Counted from the first letter of the stretch, positions 43,386 through 52,554 are shown. The stretch is 64,000 nt of DNA from Flavobacteriales bacterium (GCA_023251095.1 JAHEZL010000014.1:1-64000), one strand, 5' to 3'. Made by a program: numbers and translations. The notes: generated from the letters alone by a model not told the origin.

Positions 43386-44373
43386 ATTCGGGTAAAATGT
43401 CTTTTAGTTTCTGAACCGCTTTGTCCAAACCTTCGGTAAAAATTCCTCCTGCAGCGTTGATGTGTCCGCCTCCGCCAAAATGTTTTCGAGCAATGGCATT
43501 CACATCAAAATCACCTTTTGAACGGAAGGAAATTTTCACCAGATCCTTGTCTTCTCTCATGAAAACAGAGAGATGAATATCTTTAACCGACAAAGGATAA
43601 TTCACAATTCCTTCCGAATCTCCTCTTTGGATATTGAAGGTATAATGGTCTTTTTTAGAAACTTTGATGATGGCTGTTTTGTATTTCGCCAGAACTTCCA
43701 TGTGGTTTAAACAATGGCCGATTAAATATAATCTGTCCAGACTTTGCGTATCGTAAACCCTCTGATGAATTTCGGCATTGTTGGCTCCGGCAGCAATCAG
43801 TTCACCCACCACCCGGTGTGTGGTAGCCGTGGTAGAAGGAAATTTAAATGAACCCGTATCCGTCATGATGCCGCAATACAAAGCACCTGCCGCACCGGCA
43901 TCCATCAGTTCTTTTTTGCCTAAGGCCTCAATGATTTCAAAAACCATTTGTGAAGTGGAACAGGCCGTAACATCCGAAAAAGTAATATCGGGAAAAGCAT
44001 CCGGTTGCTGATGGTGATCAATCAAAACCTTTTTTCCTTTGGCCGTTGCAATCAACTCCCCTATTTCATCAATGCGGTGCAAGGCGTTAAAATCCAAACA
44101 GAAAATAGCATCGGCTTCGGCAAGAGCCGCTTTAATTTTGTCGGCATGAAGCGTCCACAAAAGCACTTCGGAGCTGCCTTCAATCCAATATAAAAAATCA
44201 GGAAATTCATTGGGAACGGTCATCGTAACTTCGTGTCCCATTTTCATGAGAAATCTGCCCCAGCCCACTTCCGATCCGATGGCGTCTCCATCGGGGTTTT
44301 TATGTGTAACGATAAATATTTTCTTTTTCCCTGTGAGCAAGTCGCCCAGTTGTGCTATAGCTGAAGAATTCAA
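43363..44373 (-). CDS. nrnA: DHH-family phosphoesterase, NrnA-like
   Basis: 336 residues. DHH motif LIDHH and N-terminal IVTHKNPDGDAIGS; DHHA1 domain ends with FGGGGHINAAGG. NrnA degrades short oligoribonucleotides and dephosphorylates 3'-phosphoadenosine-5'-phosphate. It starts with TTG at 44373; no ATG occurs between the in-frame stop upstream and the conserved domain. First of the gldI-FKBP operon, overlapping the next gene by 23 bases. Shares the intergenic region with ndk. Confidence 0.93.
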   Translation of the reverse strand: MNSSAIAQLGDLLTGKKKIFIVTHKNPDGDAIGSEVGWGRFLMKMGHEVTMTVPNEFPDFLYWIEGSSEVLLWTLHADKIKAALAEADAIFCLDFNALHRIDEIGELIATAKGKKVLIDHHQQPDAFPDITFSDVTACSTSQMVFEIIEALGKKELMDAGAAGALYCGIMTDTGSFKFPSTTATTHRVVGELIAAGANNAEIHQRVYDTQSLDRLYLIGHCLNHMEVLAKYKTAIIKVSKKDHYTFNIQRGDSEGIVNYPLSVKDIHLSVFMREDKDLVKISFRSKGDFDVNAIARKHFGGGGHINAAGGIFTEGLDKAVQKLKDILPEYEQSLNK

Positions 44374-44404
44374 ATTGGCAATTTTAGGCTTCTAAGATAT
44401 GATT

Positions 44405-44435
44405 TTTGTGATTGTTTTTCGAATCCTTATGTTTG
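44405..44435 (+). promoter_or_regulatory. ndk promoter, -33 and -7 boxes
   Basis: TTTG at 44405-44408 and TATGTTTG at 44428-44435 with 19 bases between: the best match to the Bacteroidota consensus TTTG-N19-TAnnTTTG in the window. The ndk ATG follows 23 bases later. Confidence 0.7.
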
Positions 44436-44458
44436 CATAAAATCAACACTTACTAAAC

Positions 44459-44881
44459 ATGGCCGGAAACAGAACATTTACAATGATTAAACCTGAAGCG
44501 GTAGCTAAAGGATATGCTGGAAAAATACTGGATCACATCATCACAGGTGGATTCAAAGTAATAGCAATGAAGTTCACACATCTTACCTTACAACAAGCAC
44601 AGGCTTTTTATGCTGTTCATAAAGAGCGACCATTTTACGTGGAGCTGACGGAGTACATGTCGGAATCGCCTATCGTGGTTATCGCCCTTGAAAAAGACAA
44701 TGCAGTAGCCGATTTCAGAACACTGGTTGGTTCAACCGATCCAAACGAAGCCAACGAAGGAACTATCCGCAAACGTTTTGCCGAATCAAAAGCGAAAAAT
44801 GCAGTACACGGAAGTGATTCTGATGAAAATGCAGCAGTTGAAATAAAATTCCATTTCAAAGACAACGAGATTTTCGCTTAA
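44459..44881 (+). CDS. ndk: nucleoside diphosphate kinase
   Basis: 140 residues. Active-site His117 in NAVHGSDS; start [18 protein letters not shown] and the [15 protein letters not shown] segment are standard. It transfers phosphate from ATP to nucleoside diphosphates via phosphohistidine. Clear promoter upstream. One base separates it from the hotdog gene. Confidence 0.98.
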   Translation: MAGNRTFTMIKPEAVAKGYAGKILDHIITGGFKVIAMKFTHLTLQQAQAFYAVHKERPFYVELTEYMSESPIVVIALEKDNAVADFRTLVGSTDPNEANEGTIRKRFAESKAKNAVHGSDSDENAAVEIKFHFKDNEIFA

Positions 44882-44882
44882 C

Positions 44883-45302
44883 ATGCTTTGGTTCCAACCA
44901 TACACGCTCGAAGATCTTAAAGTATTTGTTCCGAATACCATCATGGAGCACATCGGTATTGAAATTACCGAACTCACCGATACATCTATTTCAGGCACTA
45001 TGCCTGTTGACAAACGAACGCATCAGCCTGCAGGAATCCTGCATGGCGGTGCTTCTGTTGTATTGGCCGAAACATTGGGAAGCTTAGCTTCCGTTTTAGT
45101 ACTCGATAGAAACAAACACATTTGCGTTGGTTTAGAAATCAACGCCAACCACATCCGCCCCATCAGCAGCGGAACCGTTACCGGAACCGCAACAGCTATT
45201 CACATTGGTGGAAAAACCCACATTTGGGAAATTAAAATTGTGAGTGATAAAGGGAAGTTGGTTTGCATTAGCAGGTTGACGATGGCGATTTTACCGAAGT
45301 AA
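44883..45302 (+). CDS. hotdog-fold acyl-CoA thioesterase
   Basis: 139 residues, PaaI/MenI-type hotdog: GILHGGASVVLAETLGSLAS with the catalytic Glu63, and late CVGLEINANHIRP and IWEIKIVSDKGKLVCISR. Releases CoA from aromatic or isoprenoid acyl-CoA; a menaquinone-pathway MenI role is possible for this organism. Translated with ndk; the physiological link is unknown. Confidence 0.9.
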   Translation: MLWFQPYTLEDLKVFVPNTIMEHIGIEITELTDTSISGTMPVDKRTHQPAGILHGGASVVLAETLGSLASVLVLDRNKHICVGLEINANHIRPISSGTVTGTATAIHIGGKTHIWEIKIVSDKGKLVCISRLTMAILPK

Positions 45303-45310
45303 AATCATTA

Positions 45311-46108
45311 TTATTTTATTCCCCTACTCGTACACACCACTTCATAAGCCTGCTGTACTTTCTGGAATTTTTCAGTAGCTGATTTTACGTGGGCTTCACC
45401 CAAACTTGCCACTTTATCGGGATGGTATTTAATCGCCATTTTACGATAAGCTTTTTTCAGTTCGTCATCCGACACTGAGGATTCGGTTTCCAGAATAGTA
45501 TACGCCGAAGCGAGATCCATTCCCTGGGAACGCGGACGGGCACCAGCTCCTCCTCCTGCATCACCCGAAGAAGAATATCCGTTGTAGCCGCCAAACATGA
45601 ACATGGCTTTCAGAGATTCATAATCCTTAAAGTTGATGCCCATGAATTGTGAAATCTGCTGAATGGTATCCATTTCCTGATTGCTCAGGGTGTCATCCGA
45701 TTTTGCGAGTCCGAACAAATAATGCAGCAATTGCAAACGCAAATGGTAATCCATATGGTTTTGAATTTCCTGACAAACCTCGCGCAAACGAATTTCCTGT
45801 TTCAACAGTTCGCGCAGCTCCAGCATTTGCTTTTGCGCGTAATCCAATCCGAATTGTTCTGTGTAAAATTTGCGGACATAATCCAATTCGGATTTCATCA
45901 CTTTGCCATCCGACTTCATTACCGCCGCCGACAATAACAATAAACTTGCGCTGAAATCCTCCGCAGTGGTTCTGCCGGTTGAAGTTTTTATTTTAACCCG
46001 GGTGGAATTATCCAAAAAAGCCCCGATGATAAATCCTACCAAAGCCCCCTTCCAGTTGCCTCCCGTTAAAACCCATCCTAAAATTGCGCCGAATATTTTT
46101 CCAAACAT
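45311..46108 (-). CDS. TerB-like and J-domain protein
   Basis: 265 residues. Short hydrophobic glycine-rich N-terminus (about 1-36, FGKIFGAILGWVLTGGNWKG), TerB-like helical domain (about 50-175) and a C-terminal J domain (about 200-262) with the HPD motif in IKYHPDKVA. The layout matches DjlA, a membrane-anchored DnaK co-chaperone. Convergent with the thioesterase gene, 8 bases apart. Confidence 0.9.
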   Translation of the reverse strand: MFGKIFGAILGWVLTGGNWKGALVGFIIGAFLDNSTRVKIKTSTGRTTAEDFSASLLLLSAAVMKSDGKVMKSELDYVRKFYTEQFGLDYAQKQMLELRELLKQEIRLREVCQEIQNHMDYHLRLQLLHYLFGLAKSDDTLSNQEMDTIQQISQFMGINFKDYESLKAMFMFGGYNGYSSSGDAGGGAGARPRSQGMDLASAYTILETESSVSDDELKKAYRKMAIKYHPDKVASLGEAHVKSATEKFQKVQQAYEVVCTSRGIK

Positions 46109-46201
46109 TGATTACCTCTTAATTGTGTTGCCCTGCAAATGACGGTGATTTTAACATAATCTTCAAATTTATACATAATATTGTGCGCAAAATTATTTCA
46201 G

Positions 46202-46837
46202 GTGAAAATTGTATTATTCGATTTAGACGGGACCATTACTGATTCTTCCGAAGGCATTGTGAACTCTATTAAATATGCACTTTCGCGATTGGGCTTCCCT
46301 GACGAACCTGCAGAGAAAATTCAAACTTATATCGGTCCGGCATTACACGATACATTTAAGAATCATTATGAAATAGAAGACACTGCAGGCGCTGTAGCCA
46401 TCTACAGAGAGTACTATTCCACCAAAGGAATTTTTGAAAATAAATTATACGAAGGCATCGAAGAAGTACTGGAAATGTTGAAATACCAAGGATATACTTT
46501 AGCACTTGCCACAGGAAAACCAACTTACTACTCTGAAATCATTTTAAAACATTTTGAAATCGATCATTATTTTTCTGCTGTAGTGGGCAGCAATATGGAT
46601 GGATCTCGCAGCGATAAAAAAGAAATTATTGCCGAGGTTTTCGCCCAGCTGAAATACAATCCTGAAGTGCACGAAGCCACTATGATAGGCGACCGCTTTC
46701 ATGATGTGAATGGCGCCAAACACCACAATATTCCATGCATTGGCGTGAGTTACGGTTATTCGGAAGGCGATGAATTGATACAGGCCGGAGCCATTAAAGT
46801 GATTGATCATCCGATGGAAATCATTGTACTTTTTTAA
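46202..46837 (+). CDS. HAD-superfamily phosphatase, phosphoglycolate-phosphatase-like
   Basis: 211 residues from GTG 46202, giving MKIVLFDLDGTITDSSEG (Asp7 nucleophile, Asp9). A TTG at 46181 is in frame but adds unconserved residues; no ATG is available. C1-type helical cap, LALATGKP motif and the second acidic pair MIGDRFHDVNGAK. Similar to Gph/PpaX-type enzymes; substrate not determined. Convergent with the T9SS protein, with a hairpin in between. Confidence 0.88.
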   Translation: MKIVLFDLDGTITDSSEGIVNSIKYALSRLGFPDEPAEKIQTYIGPALHDTFKNHYEIEDTAGAVAIYREYYSTKGIFENKLYEGIEEVLEMLKYQGYTLALATGKPTYYSEIILKHFEIDHYFSAVVGSNMDGSRSDKKEIIAEVFAQLKYNPEVHEATMIGDRFHDVNGAKHHNIPCIGVSYGYSEGDELIQAGAIKVIDHPMEIIVLF

Positions 46838-46860
46838 AGACGCAAAATTTTGCGTCTCTA
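46837..46860. terminator. short palindrome between convergent genes
   Basis: AGACGCAAAATTTTGCGTCT is perfectly palindromic, 1 base after the HAD stop. Such elements are common between convergent genes in Bacteroidota. No T tract, so termination is a guess. Confidence 0.5.
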
Positions 46861-46865
46861 CGAAC

Positions 46866-48509
46866 CTACTTTTTCAAAAATCTTTTTTGAAATACTTCCG
46901 GATTTACTGCTGAAGTAATGCGAACATTGTAGTATCCCGTTTCATAAGAAGCAACAGGTAAATCCAAGGCGTTGGCTCCCTCATTAACAGATAAAGAAGA
47001 ATGATACAATTCTTTTCCGCTCTGATCAAAAATCTGCAAAAGGAAAATTTCCGCTTTTTTTGCAGTGAGCACAATGTGCGCCAGATCCTCTGTTTCGGTT
47101 GGAAAAACTTCCACCTGAGTTAAGGAAGTTCCATCTGTGAGATCCACCATTACAACATGAAAGAGCGCATACTGCCCGTCGTTATCAATTTGCTTGAGGC
47201 GATAATAATTTTTTCCGGCAGCAGGATTTTCATCTGTGTAGCTGTAGTTCACCAATGAAGAACTATTGCCTGCAGATTCCACCAAATCTATCGGATCAAA
47301 ATTAATTCCGTCGGAAGAACGCTCTACCATAAAATAATCCGAATTGATTTCGGCAGCCGTTTGCCAGAATAATTTAACGGAAGAATTTTCTTTTTCGCCG
47401 TAAAAATAAGTGAGCTTCACCGGCAAGGTAACACCACCTCCCATTGCAAAATACTGAAAAGTGCTGCCACCGTTGGTTTCTCCACCTGCCCCTAGTGTAA
47501 AGCCTGTGGAAGTGAATTTTTTAATGTTAGTAGTATTGGCCACATCGGTAAATTTATAAGAAGAATCGGGGCCCATCATTTCCGATTTAAACCATGGATT
47601 TTGTCCGCCGTTAACATCTTTCACCAAAATAAATGTAGGATTGATAGACGCTACTATCGTTCGTGGAGCAGAATTTCCTGCATAGGTGGTAGAGGCTATA
47701 TTGGCAGTAGATTTTATAGCTACGTAATTGTATTTTGTAGAATTGTGAAAGCCTGTAGAATTTGCCGTTCCAACCTGAACTGCCTTGGTTGTAAAACCTG
47801 TTGCGGAAAGATCAGCCACCACCACATCGGAACCAGCCAAAGCGCCTCCCGAATTAAAATGCCAGGCCTTGTTGGAGTATGATCCATCCATAATGAATTG
47901 TCCGGGGGTAAGATTGTACCATTGTGTTCCTTCTCCATAAACAAAAAGCATAGCCGGACGGTAACCACTACCCACCGTTACGGCAGTACCGAAAGCTGAA
48001 CAAGCACCATTATCGGTCCAATACGTTGCGTTGGGTGCCGCATGATTTGATCCTGCCAAAATAGAAGTGTAATTGTGTCCACCACTCGACATGATATCTC
48101 CTATATTGTACCAGGTTGCATTGCTCCATGCAGTTTCACAATCATTGGCTGTAAAACTTCCAACGTCTACATTGGTGGCATCCCACACTACAAAATAATA
48201 AACAACACCACTTGTATTTGAGTTCGCAGAGCTGCCAACAGTAAATCCGTCGGCATCTAAAGAATTGATATAGCCTGTGGCCGGAGCAGCTGTTCCTGTT
48301 GTTAACTTGGCATAACCTGCAGTCATTGTAGAAGTTGCAAACCAGGCTGTTTGCGTTGTTGCACCTTTTACTAAAACACAAGACGGACTGAAACCTACTC
48401 CCGTTATCGACTTACTTGCACCGCCGTTTCCCGTGTATCTTCCGCACACATAGCCCGCACTTGCATGGAATGCAATTAGCGACAACAATATCATCATGAT
48501 GTTTTTCAT
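46866..48509 (-). CDS. secreted protein with three tail-fibre-like repeats and T9SS domain
   Basis: 547 residues from ATG 48509 (signal peptide MKNIMMILLSLIAFHASAG); the frame extends 3 codons upstream to a TTG. Three repeats of about 90-110 residues share SPSCVLVKGATTQTAWF- and ADGFTVGS-like strands and a YVAIK/YFVVW end (about 25-120, 175-265, 270-355), resembling the DUF7483 type seen in phage tail proteins. An Ig-like strand region (about 360-460, KLTYFYGEKENSSVKLFW) and a T9SS type A domain (to FQKRFLKK) follow. Probably surface-exposed; role unknown. Confidence 0.8.
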   Translation of the reverse strand: MKNIMMILLSLIAFHASAGYVCGRYTGNGGASKSITGVGFSPSCVLVKGATTQTAWFATSTMTAGYAKLTTGTAAPATGYINSLDADGFTVGSSANSNTSGVVYYFVVWDATNVDVGSFTANDCETAWSNATWYNIGDIMSSGGHNYTSILAGSNHAAPNATYWTDNGACSAFGTAVTVGSGYRPAMLFVYGEGTQWYNLTPGQFIMDGSYSNKAWHFNSGGALAGSDVVVADLSATGFTTKAVQVGTANSTGFHNSTKYNYVAIKSTANIASTTYAGNSAPRTIVASINPTFILVKDVNGGQNPWFKSEMMGPDSSYKFTDVANTTNIKKFTSTGFTLGAGGETNGGSTFQYFAMGGGVTLPVKLTYFYGEKENSSVKLFWQTAAEINSDYFMVERSSDGINFDPIDLVESAGNSSSLVNYSYTDENPAAGKNYYRLKQIDNDGQYALFHVVMVDLTDGTSLTQVEVFPTETEDLAHIVLTAKKAEIFLLQIFDQSGKELYHSSLSVNEGANALDLPVASYETGYYNVRITSAVNPEVFQKRFLKK

Positions 48510-48857
48510 ACCCAACAATTTTACTCGGTAAAAATCTGTGAAACACTTAAACTGCGCCCGTTTGAGCTGCAGAAAAGAAAAATGATTTTTTCTTTTTAAT
48601 GACAGTTAGTCTTTGGTGAGAATTGAAACAAAATCTGCTTTAAAAATCAGCAGAGATAAGTAGTGAAGGCAAAGTAGAATTATAAAGAAGACCGGTCAAT
48701 AATAATTGAAATAAAACTAGATGCTTTTTATCATATTAAAATCATTTAAATAATTGTATTTAAATGATTTACAACAAACAAATATTACATCTCGATGGGT
48801 AATAATGGGATTGCTTCAATTTTTGAGCACAAAAATTATCGCAACGACTTAAGGGGA
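48510..48857. other. 348-base spacer with a worn palindromic element
   Basis: Contains the presumed promoter of the T9SS protein on the minus strand. At 48810-48851 a single degraded arm of the long repeat family (TTGCTTCAATTTTTGAGCAC, then AAAAATTATCGCAACGACTT) remains; no partner arm was found. AT-rich inverted stretch ATCATTTAAATAATTGTATT / AAATGATTT near 48741-48769. No gene seen. Confidence 0.6.
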
Positions 48858-50099
48858 TCAAGGATACATCAAATACATTTTTCTCACTTCTTTAAAAGCC
48901 TTCAATTCCTCCTGCCAGCTTGCACGAATCTCTGCTTCCGATTTCCCTTCAATAATCTGTTTGCGCAATCTATCGCTACCGGCGAGATTATCGAAGAACT
49001 TGGAAAAGGCAAAAAAGTTTTCGGATTTTGTGTTTTTATAAGCGTCGATCAGATAAGATAAATCCAATCCTTTTGCACGAAGAGAATCAAGAGAAATTCC
49101 GCGCAAATCTTTTCCAAAACATTTTTCACCTTTCAACAACGGATCCATACTTTTTCCTTTTATAGGAACAGGAGTGAATGAAAAACTTTTGTCGCTGTAA
49201 TTCGGATGGCCGTAGGTTTCAAAAGGGAATTCGGTTCCGCGTCCGACACTGACAATCGTTCCTTCAAAAAAACAAAGCGATGGATACAAATAAATCGCTC
49301 TCATCGTTGTGAGATTTGGCGAAGGATGCGCCGGTAAATTATAAATCATGTTGTGATTGTAGTTTTCCATTTTAATCACCGTAAGCGGACAATTTAAATC
49401 CAGCGAATCACTCAGCCATTTTTCACCATTCACCATTTGCGCATATTCTCCAATGGTCATTCCGTGTACTACAGGAATGGGATGCATGCCCACAAAGGAT
49501 TTGTATTTTTTTTGCAGTACCGGTCCGTCTACATAGTTTCCGTTGGGGTTGGGACGATCGAGAACAACCAACTCTTTATGATACTCCGCACAAGCCTGCA
49601 TTACATAATGCAATGTAGATATATAAGTATAAAATCGCGCACCTACATCCTGAATATCAAAAACCAAAACATCCAGTGAATCCATCCATGCTTTGGAAGG
49701 TTTTTTATTTTTTCCGTAGAGTGAAAAAACCGGTAAACCTGTTTTGGTATCGACACCGTCTTTCACTTCAGCACCTGCATCGGCATCACCACGGAAACCA
49801 TGCTCGGGCGCAAAAACATATTTGATATTGATGCCCTTTTCCAGTAAAATATCCACTAAATGTTTGCCTTCATTGATGGCGGTGTGATTGGCCACTACTC
49901 CTACCCTTTTTCCTTTTAATAATGGAAGATATTCGGCACTGCGTTGAATTCCCAAATGAAAAACCGGAGTATCGGCTTTTTTTTCAGCCAACACTTCCTC
50001 CTGAACAGGTGAAACCACAACTGTTTTAGAAGCACAGGCCACTACAATTAATACACTAAAAACCAAAACAATTCTTTTTAACAGTCGGGAGCTCGGCAT
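48858..50099 (-). CDS. namZ: DUF1343 protein, NamZ-like exo-beta-N-acetylmuramidase
   Basis: 413 residues, lipoprotein signal (VLIVVACASKTV). The body has the DUF1343 order: LKGKRVGVVANHTAI, EHGFRGDADAGAEV, VLDRPNPNGNYVDGP, GRGTEFPFETYGHP and SLRAKGLDL. NamZ removes N-acetylmuramic acid from the non-reducing ends of peptidoglycan fragments. It may feed cell-wall recycling, as would the Mpl-like ligase 11 kb away. Its start codon shares CATG with the divergent frame's upstream ATG at 50098. Confidence 0.88.
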   Translation of the reverse strand: MPSSRLLKRIVLVFSVLIVVACASKTVVVSPVQEEVLAEKKADTPVFHLGIQRSAEYLPLLKGKRVGVVANHTAINEGKHLVDILLEKGINIKYVFAPEHGFRGDADAGAEVKDGVDTKTGLPVFSLYGKNKKPSKAWMDSLDVLVFDIQDVGARFYTYISTLHYVMQACAEYHKELVVLDRPNPNGNYVDGPVLQKKYKSFVGMHPIPVVHGMTIGEYAQMVNGEKWLSDSLDLNCPLTVIKMENYNHNMIYNLPAHPSPNLTTMRAIYLYPSLCFFEGTIVSVGRGTEFPFETYGHPNYSDKSFSFTPVPIKGKSMDPLLKGEKCFGKDLRGISLDSLRAKGLDLSYLIDAYKNTKSENFFAFSKFFDNLAGSDRLRKQIIEGKSEAEIRASWQEELKAFKEVRKMYLMYP

Positions 50100-50106
50100 G
50101 AATTCT

Positions 50107-50114
50107 TATTTTTG
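50107..50114 (+). promoter_or_regulatory. -7 promoter box of the permease gene
   Basis: TATTTTTG fits TAnnTTTG and lies 8 bases before the TTG at 50122. If used, the ATG at 50098 cannot be the start. No TTTG at the -33 position. Confidence 0.35.
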
Positions 50115-50121
50115 TTTTAAG

Positions 50122-51429
50122 TTGAATTTAGAATTTTTCATAGCAAAACGGATTATACTGGGGAAGAAACACCAATCTTCGCTCACTAAATCGATCGCGA
50201 ATATAGCCATTATAGGAATATCTCTCGGGGTGGCCGTAATGATTTTAACTTTTGCGGTCACCACAGGATTTCAAAAGGAAGTGAAGGAGAAAATCTCAAG
50301 TTTCAGTTCTGATATTGTTATCTCTTCCAACGAAGGCGATTATTCTTTTGAAAATACGCCCATTTCAAACAAACAAAATTTTTATCCCAATATCACCGTC
50401 GATCCTGAGTTTTCACACATTCAGGTTTTTGCTACAAAACCCGGTATCATCAAAACAAAGGAAAACATGCAGGGCATAGTGCTTAAAGGCGTGGGCACCG
50501 ATTTCAACTGGGATTTATTTAAAAACAACATTAAAGAAGGATCGGCACTTTCTCTTTCCGATACCTCCAAATCGAAAGACGCATTGATCTCCAAAAAAAT
50601 TGCACAAAATTTAAAATTAAAAATCGGCGATAAATTTGTGATTCACTTTGTTTCCAAAGCCACCAAAGAAGACGACCTTTTTCAATTCAAACCCACCAAA
50701 TATGCTTTTTTTGTAAAAGGAATTTATGAAACCGGAATGCTGGAAGAAATCGACAGTCGTTTTGTGTTAATCGACATCAAACACATCCGTAAAATCAACG
50801 GCTGGAAAGACGATCAGGTAGGAGGCTTTGAAGTTTTCATGAACAAAGGCGGAATAAGCAGCGACATCAAAAACATTGTTATTCCTGAGCAAATTCAAAT
50901 GAAAGAAACGGAAAACAAAATTTTTGACGACTTCTTTTTCCTGGGTTCCAACCTCAAAGCCGAAAGTTTATACTCCCGCTACCCTTCTATGATGAACTGG
51001 CTGGAATACCTGAACGGACTCGTAGCCATTGTGATTGTGATTATTTTAATTGTGTCGATCATCAACATGTCGTCGGCCCTGCTGATTTTAATTCTGGAAA
51101 AAACACAAATGATAGGCATCCTCAAAGGAATGGGCATGAGTCAGAAAGGCATCCGTAAAATATTTGTGTACCAATCGGTTTTCCTCATCGGTAAAGGAAT
51201 TTTGTGGGGAAATATCATCGGCATCAGCTTGTGTTTACTGCAACAGTATTTTCAATTCGTGCCTATGGACCCTAAAATGTATTACCTCAGCAGCGTGCCT
51301 ATTAACCTCAGTATTTTACATTTGCTGATAGTGAATGGCATTACGCTGATCTTCTGTTTGGCGGTAATGATTTTACCTTCTTATCTGGCCGCAAAAATTC
51401 AGCCGGTGAAGGCGATAAGGTTCAATTAA
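50122..51429 (+). CDS. LolC/LolE-type ABC transporter permease
   Basis: 435 residues if begun at TTG 50122, giving MNLEFFIAKRIILGKKHQ, the usual start for this group; an ATG at 50098 would add eight residues. One N-terminal membrane helix (about 25-47), a large periplasmic MacB-PCD-like domain (about 50-275), then three helices with the FtsX fold (LIVSIINMSSALLILILEKT; GILKGMGMSQKGIRKIF). It probably moves lipoproteins or other lipids; the ATPase partner is not adjacent. Confidence 0.88.
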   Translation: MNLEFFIAKRIILGKKHQSSLTKSIANIAIIGISLGVAVMILTFAVTTGFQKEVKEKISSFSSDIVISSNEGDYSFENTPISNKQNFYPNITVDPEFSHIQVFATKPGIIKTKENMQGIVLKGVGTDFNWDLFKNNIKEGSALSLSDTSKSKDALISKKIAQNLKLKIGDKFVIHFVSKATKEDDLFQFKPTKYAFFVKGIYETGMLEEIDSRFVLIDIKHIRKINGWKDDQVGGFEVFMNKGGISSDIKNIVIPEQIQMKETENKIFDDFFFLGSNLKAESLYSRYPSMMNWLEYLNGLVAIVIVIILIVSIINMSSALLILILEKTQMIGILKGMGMSQKGIRKIFVYQSVFLIGKGILWGNIIGISLCLLQQYFQFVPMDPKMYYLSSVPINLSILHLLIVNGITLIFCLAVMILPSYLAAKIQPVKAIRFN

Positions 51430-51433
51430 TTTA

Positions 51434-51441
51434 TACTTTTG
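51434..51441 (+). promoter_or_regulatory. -7 promoter box of the secreted-protein gene
   Basis: TACTTTTG fits TAnnTTTG, 53 bases before the ATG at 51495. No TTTG at the -33 distance. Confidence 0.35.
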
Positions 51442-51494
51442 CTTCGGAGTTAGGATTTACTGAATTTCCAAACTCATAACTAAAGCTGTTATAC

Positions 51495-52445
51495 ATGAAA
51501 AAAGCACATCCGCTACTGCTTCTTCTAATCCTGCTATGCACTGAAAGTATCGCGCAAAAAAAGCAAAACAACTTATCGTACTCTGATACCACCATCTCCG
51601 TTGTAACAAATGCCGACGACTTATTTGAAAAATACGGAGAAGAAATTTCATTCGTCGACAACAAAAAAGTAAGCATCCTAATATTGAAAAACGATCCTTC
51701 TCTCCGACCAAGATTTACAGGCTATATCGCCATGCACGGCGCCATAATAATAATGCCCATCGGACTAGAACTGAATTTCACATATGACGATAACAACCAT
51801 CATAAATTCAGCATTTCAGGAGAGGCTGCCACCACCGGCCTCTACAATAATTTATACTCCTCCCGCTACAACCAAACCTTCTTTTGGTACAAGAAAGATC
51901 TCGTTGGAAAAAAACGATACCTCAACGTCACCAAAGAAATAGACTCTCCAGCTTACAACACTTTATACAACATCGAATACAACCGAAAAACCCGCTACAG
52001 AGCCGGAAATTACGGCGGGATTGAATTCAAGCAAATGGGTTATCTGGAAGATCCTAGTGTACACATGTCGGGAGTGGTAGCGCACGTCGGTTTCAGTTTC
52101 GATTGGTATTCCGACTTCCGATGTATGTTCAAAAGCAACAAGGGGAAAATTCACAGATACTCCCGCGAAGAAACTTTTTACTTCGGCTATCAGCACTCCT
52201 TTCTCACGGAGAACACCAACCTGAAGCTCACTACTTACAACGACTATCCAGGTGCATATTTCGCTACCGACGGCGGAACGGTGGGCTACCTCTGCAAATT
52301 TTATGGCGGAAAATATTCTGTATCCAACACCAATCCCATCCCCCACTTTTTAGTCTTGGGTTTTGAAGGTGGCTACAACGCAGGCCCCATTATGGATGTG
52401 AGCAATGTAGTGGCTGGAGGCGTTAGATTTGGGTATGGGTTTTAG
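51495..52445 (+). CDS. secreted protein of unknown function
   Basis: 316 residues with a signal peptide (MKKAHPLLLLLILLCTESIA). The mature part is aromatic-rich with alternating short strands and a cluster of Tyr, Ser and Asn (SRYNQTFFWYKKDLVGKKRY), ending in VVAGGVRFGYGF. The closing aromatic residue and the pattern suggest an outer-membrane beta-barrel, but I do not recognise the family. Flanked by the permease gene and cystathionine beta-synthase; a palindrome remnant follows. Confidence 0.75.
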   Translation: MKKAHPLLLLLILLCTESIAQKKQNNLSYSDTTISVVTNADDLFEKYGEEISFVDNKKVSILILKNDPSLRPRFTGYIAMHGAIIIMPIGLELNFTYDDNNHHKFSISGEAATTGLYNNLYSSRYNQTFFWYKKDLVGKKRYLNVTKEIDSPAYNTLYNIEYNRKTRYRAGNYGGIEFKQMGYLEDPSVHMSGVVAHVGFSFDWYSDFRCMFKSNKGKIHRYSREETFYFGYQHSFLTENTNLKLTTYNDYPGAYFATDGGTVGYLCKFYGGKYSVSNTNPIPHFLVLGFEGGYNAGPIMDVSNVVAGGVRFGYGF

Positions 52446-52463
52446 AATGAGGTAAAAAGGGAT

Positions 52464-52503
52464 TACGTCAATTCTTAAGGATGAAAATTTTCGCAATGAC
52501 GTA
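52464..52503. repeat. degraded palindromic interspersed repeat
   Basis: TACGTCA at 52464-52470 and TGACGTA at 52497-52503 enclose a shortened and altered centre (AAGGATGAAAATTTTCGCAA), related to the ends of copies 1 to 3. Between two genes on the same strand. Confidence 0.5.
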
Positions 52504-52554
52504 GTAGCGATCATGGCCTAAAAGTTTATCTTTACCTAGTTAACATTTACAATT

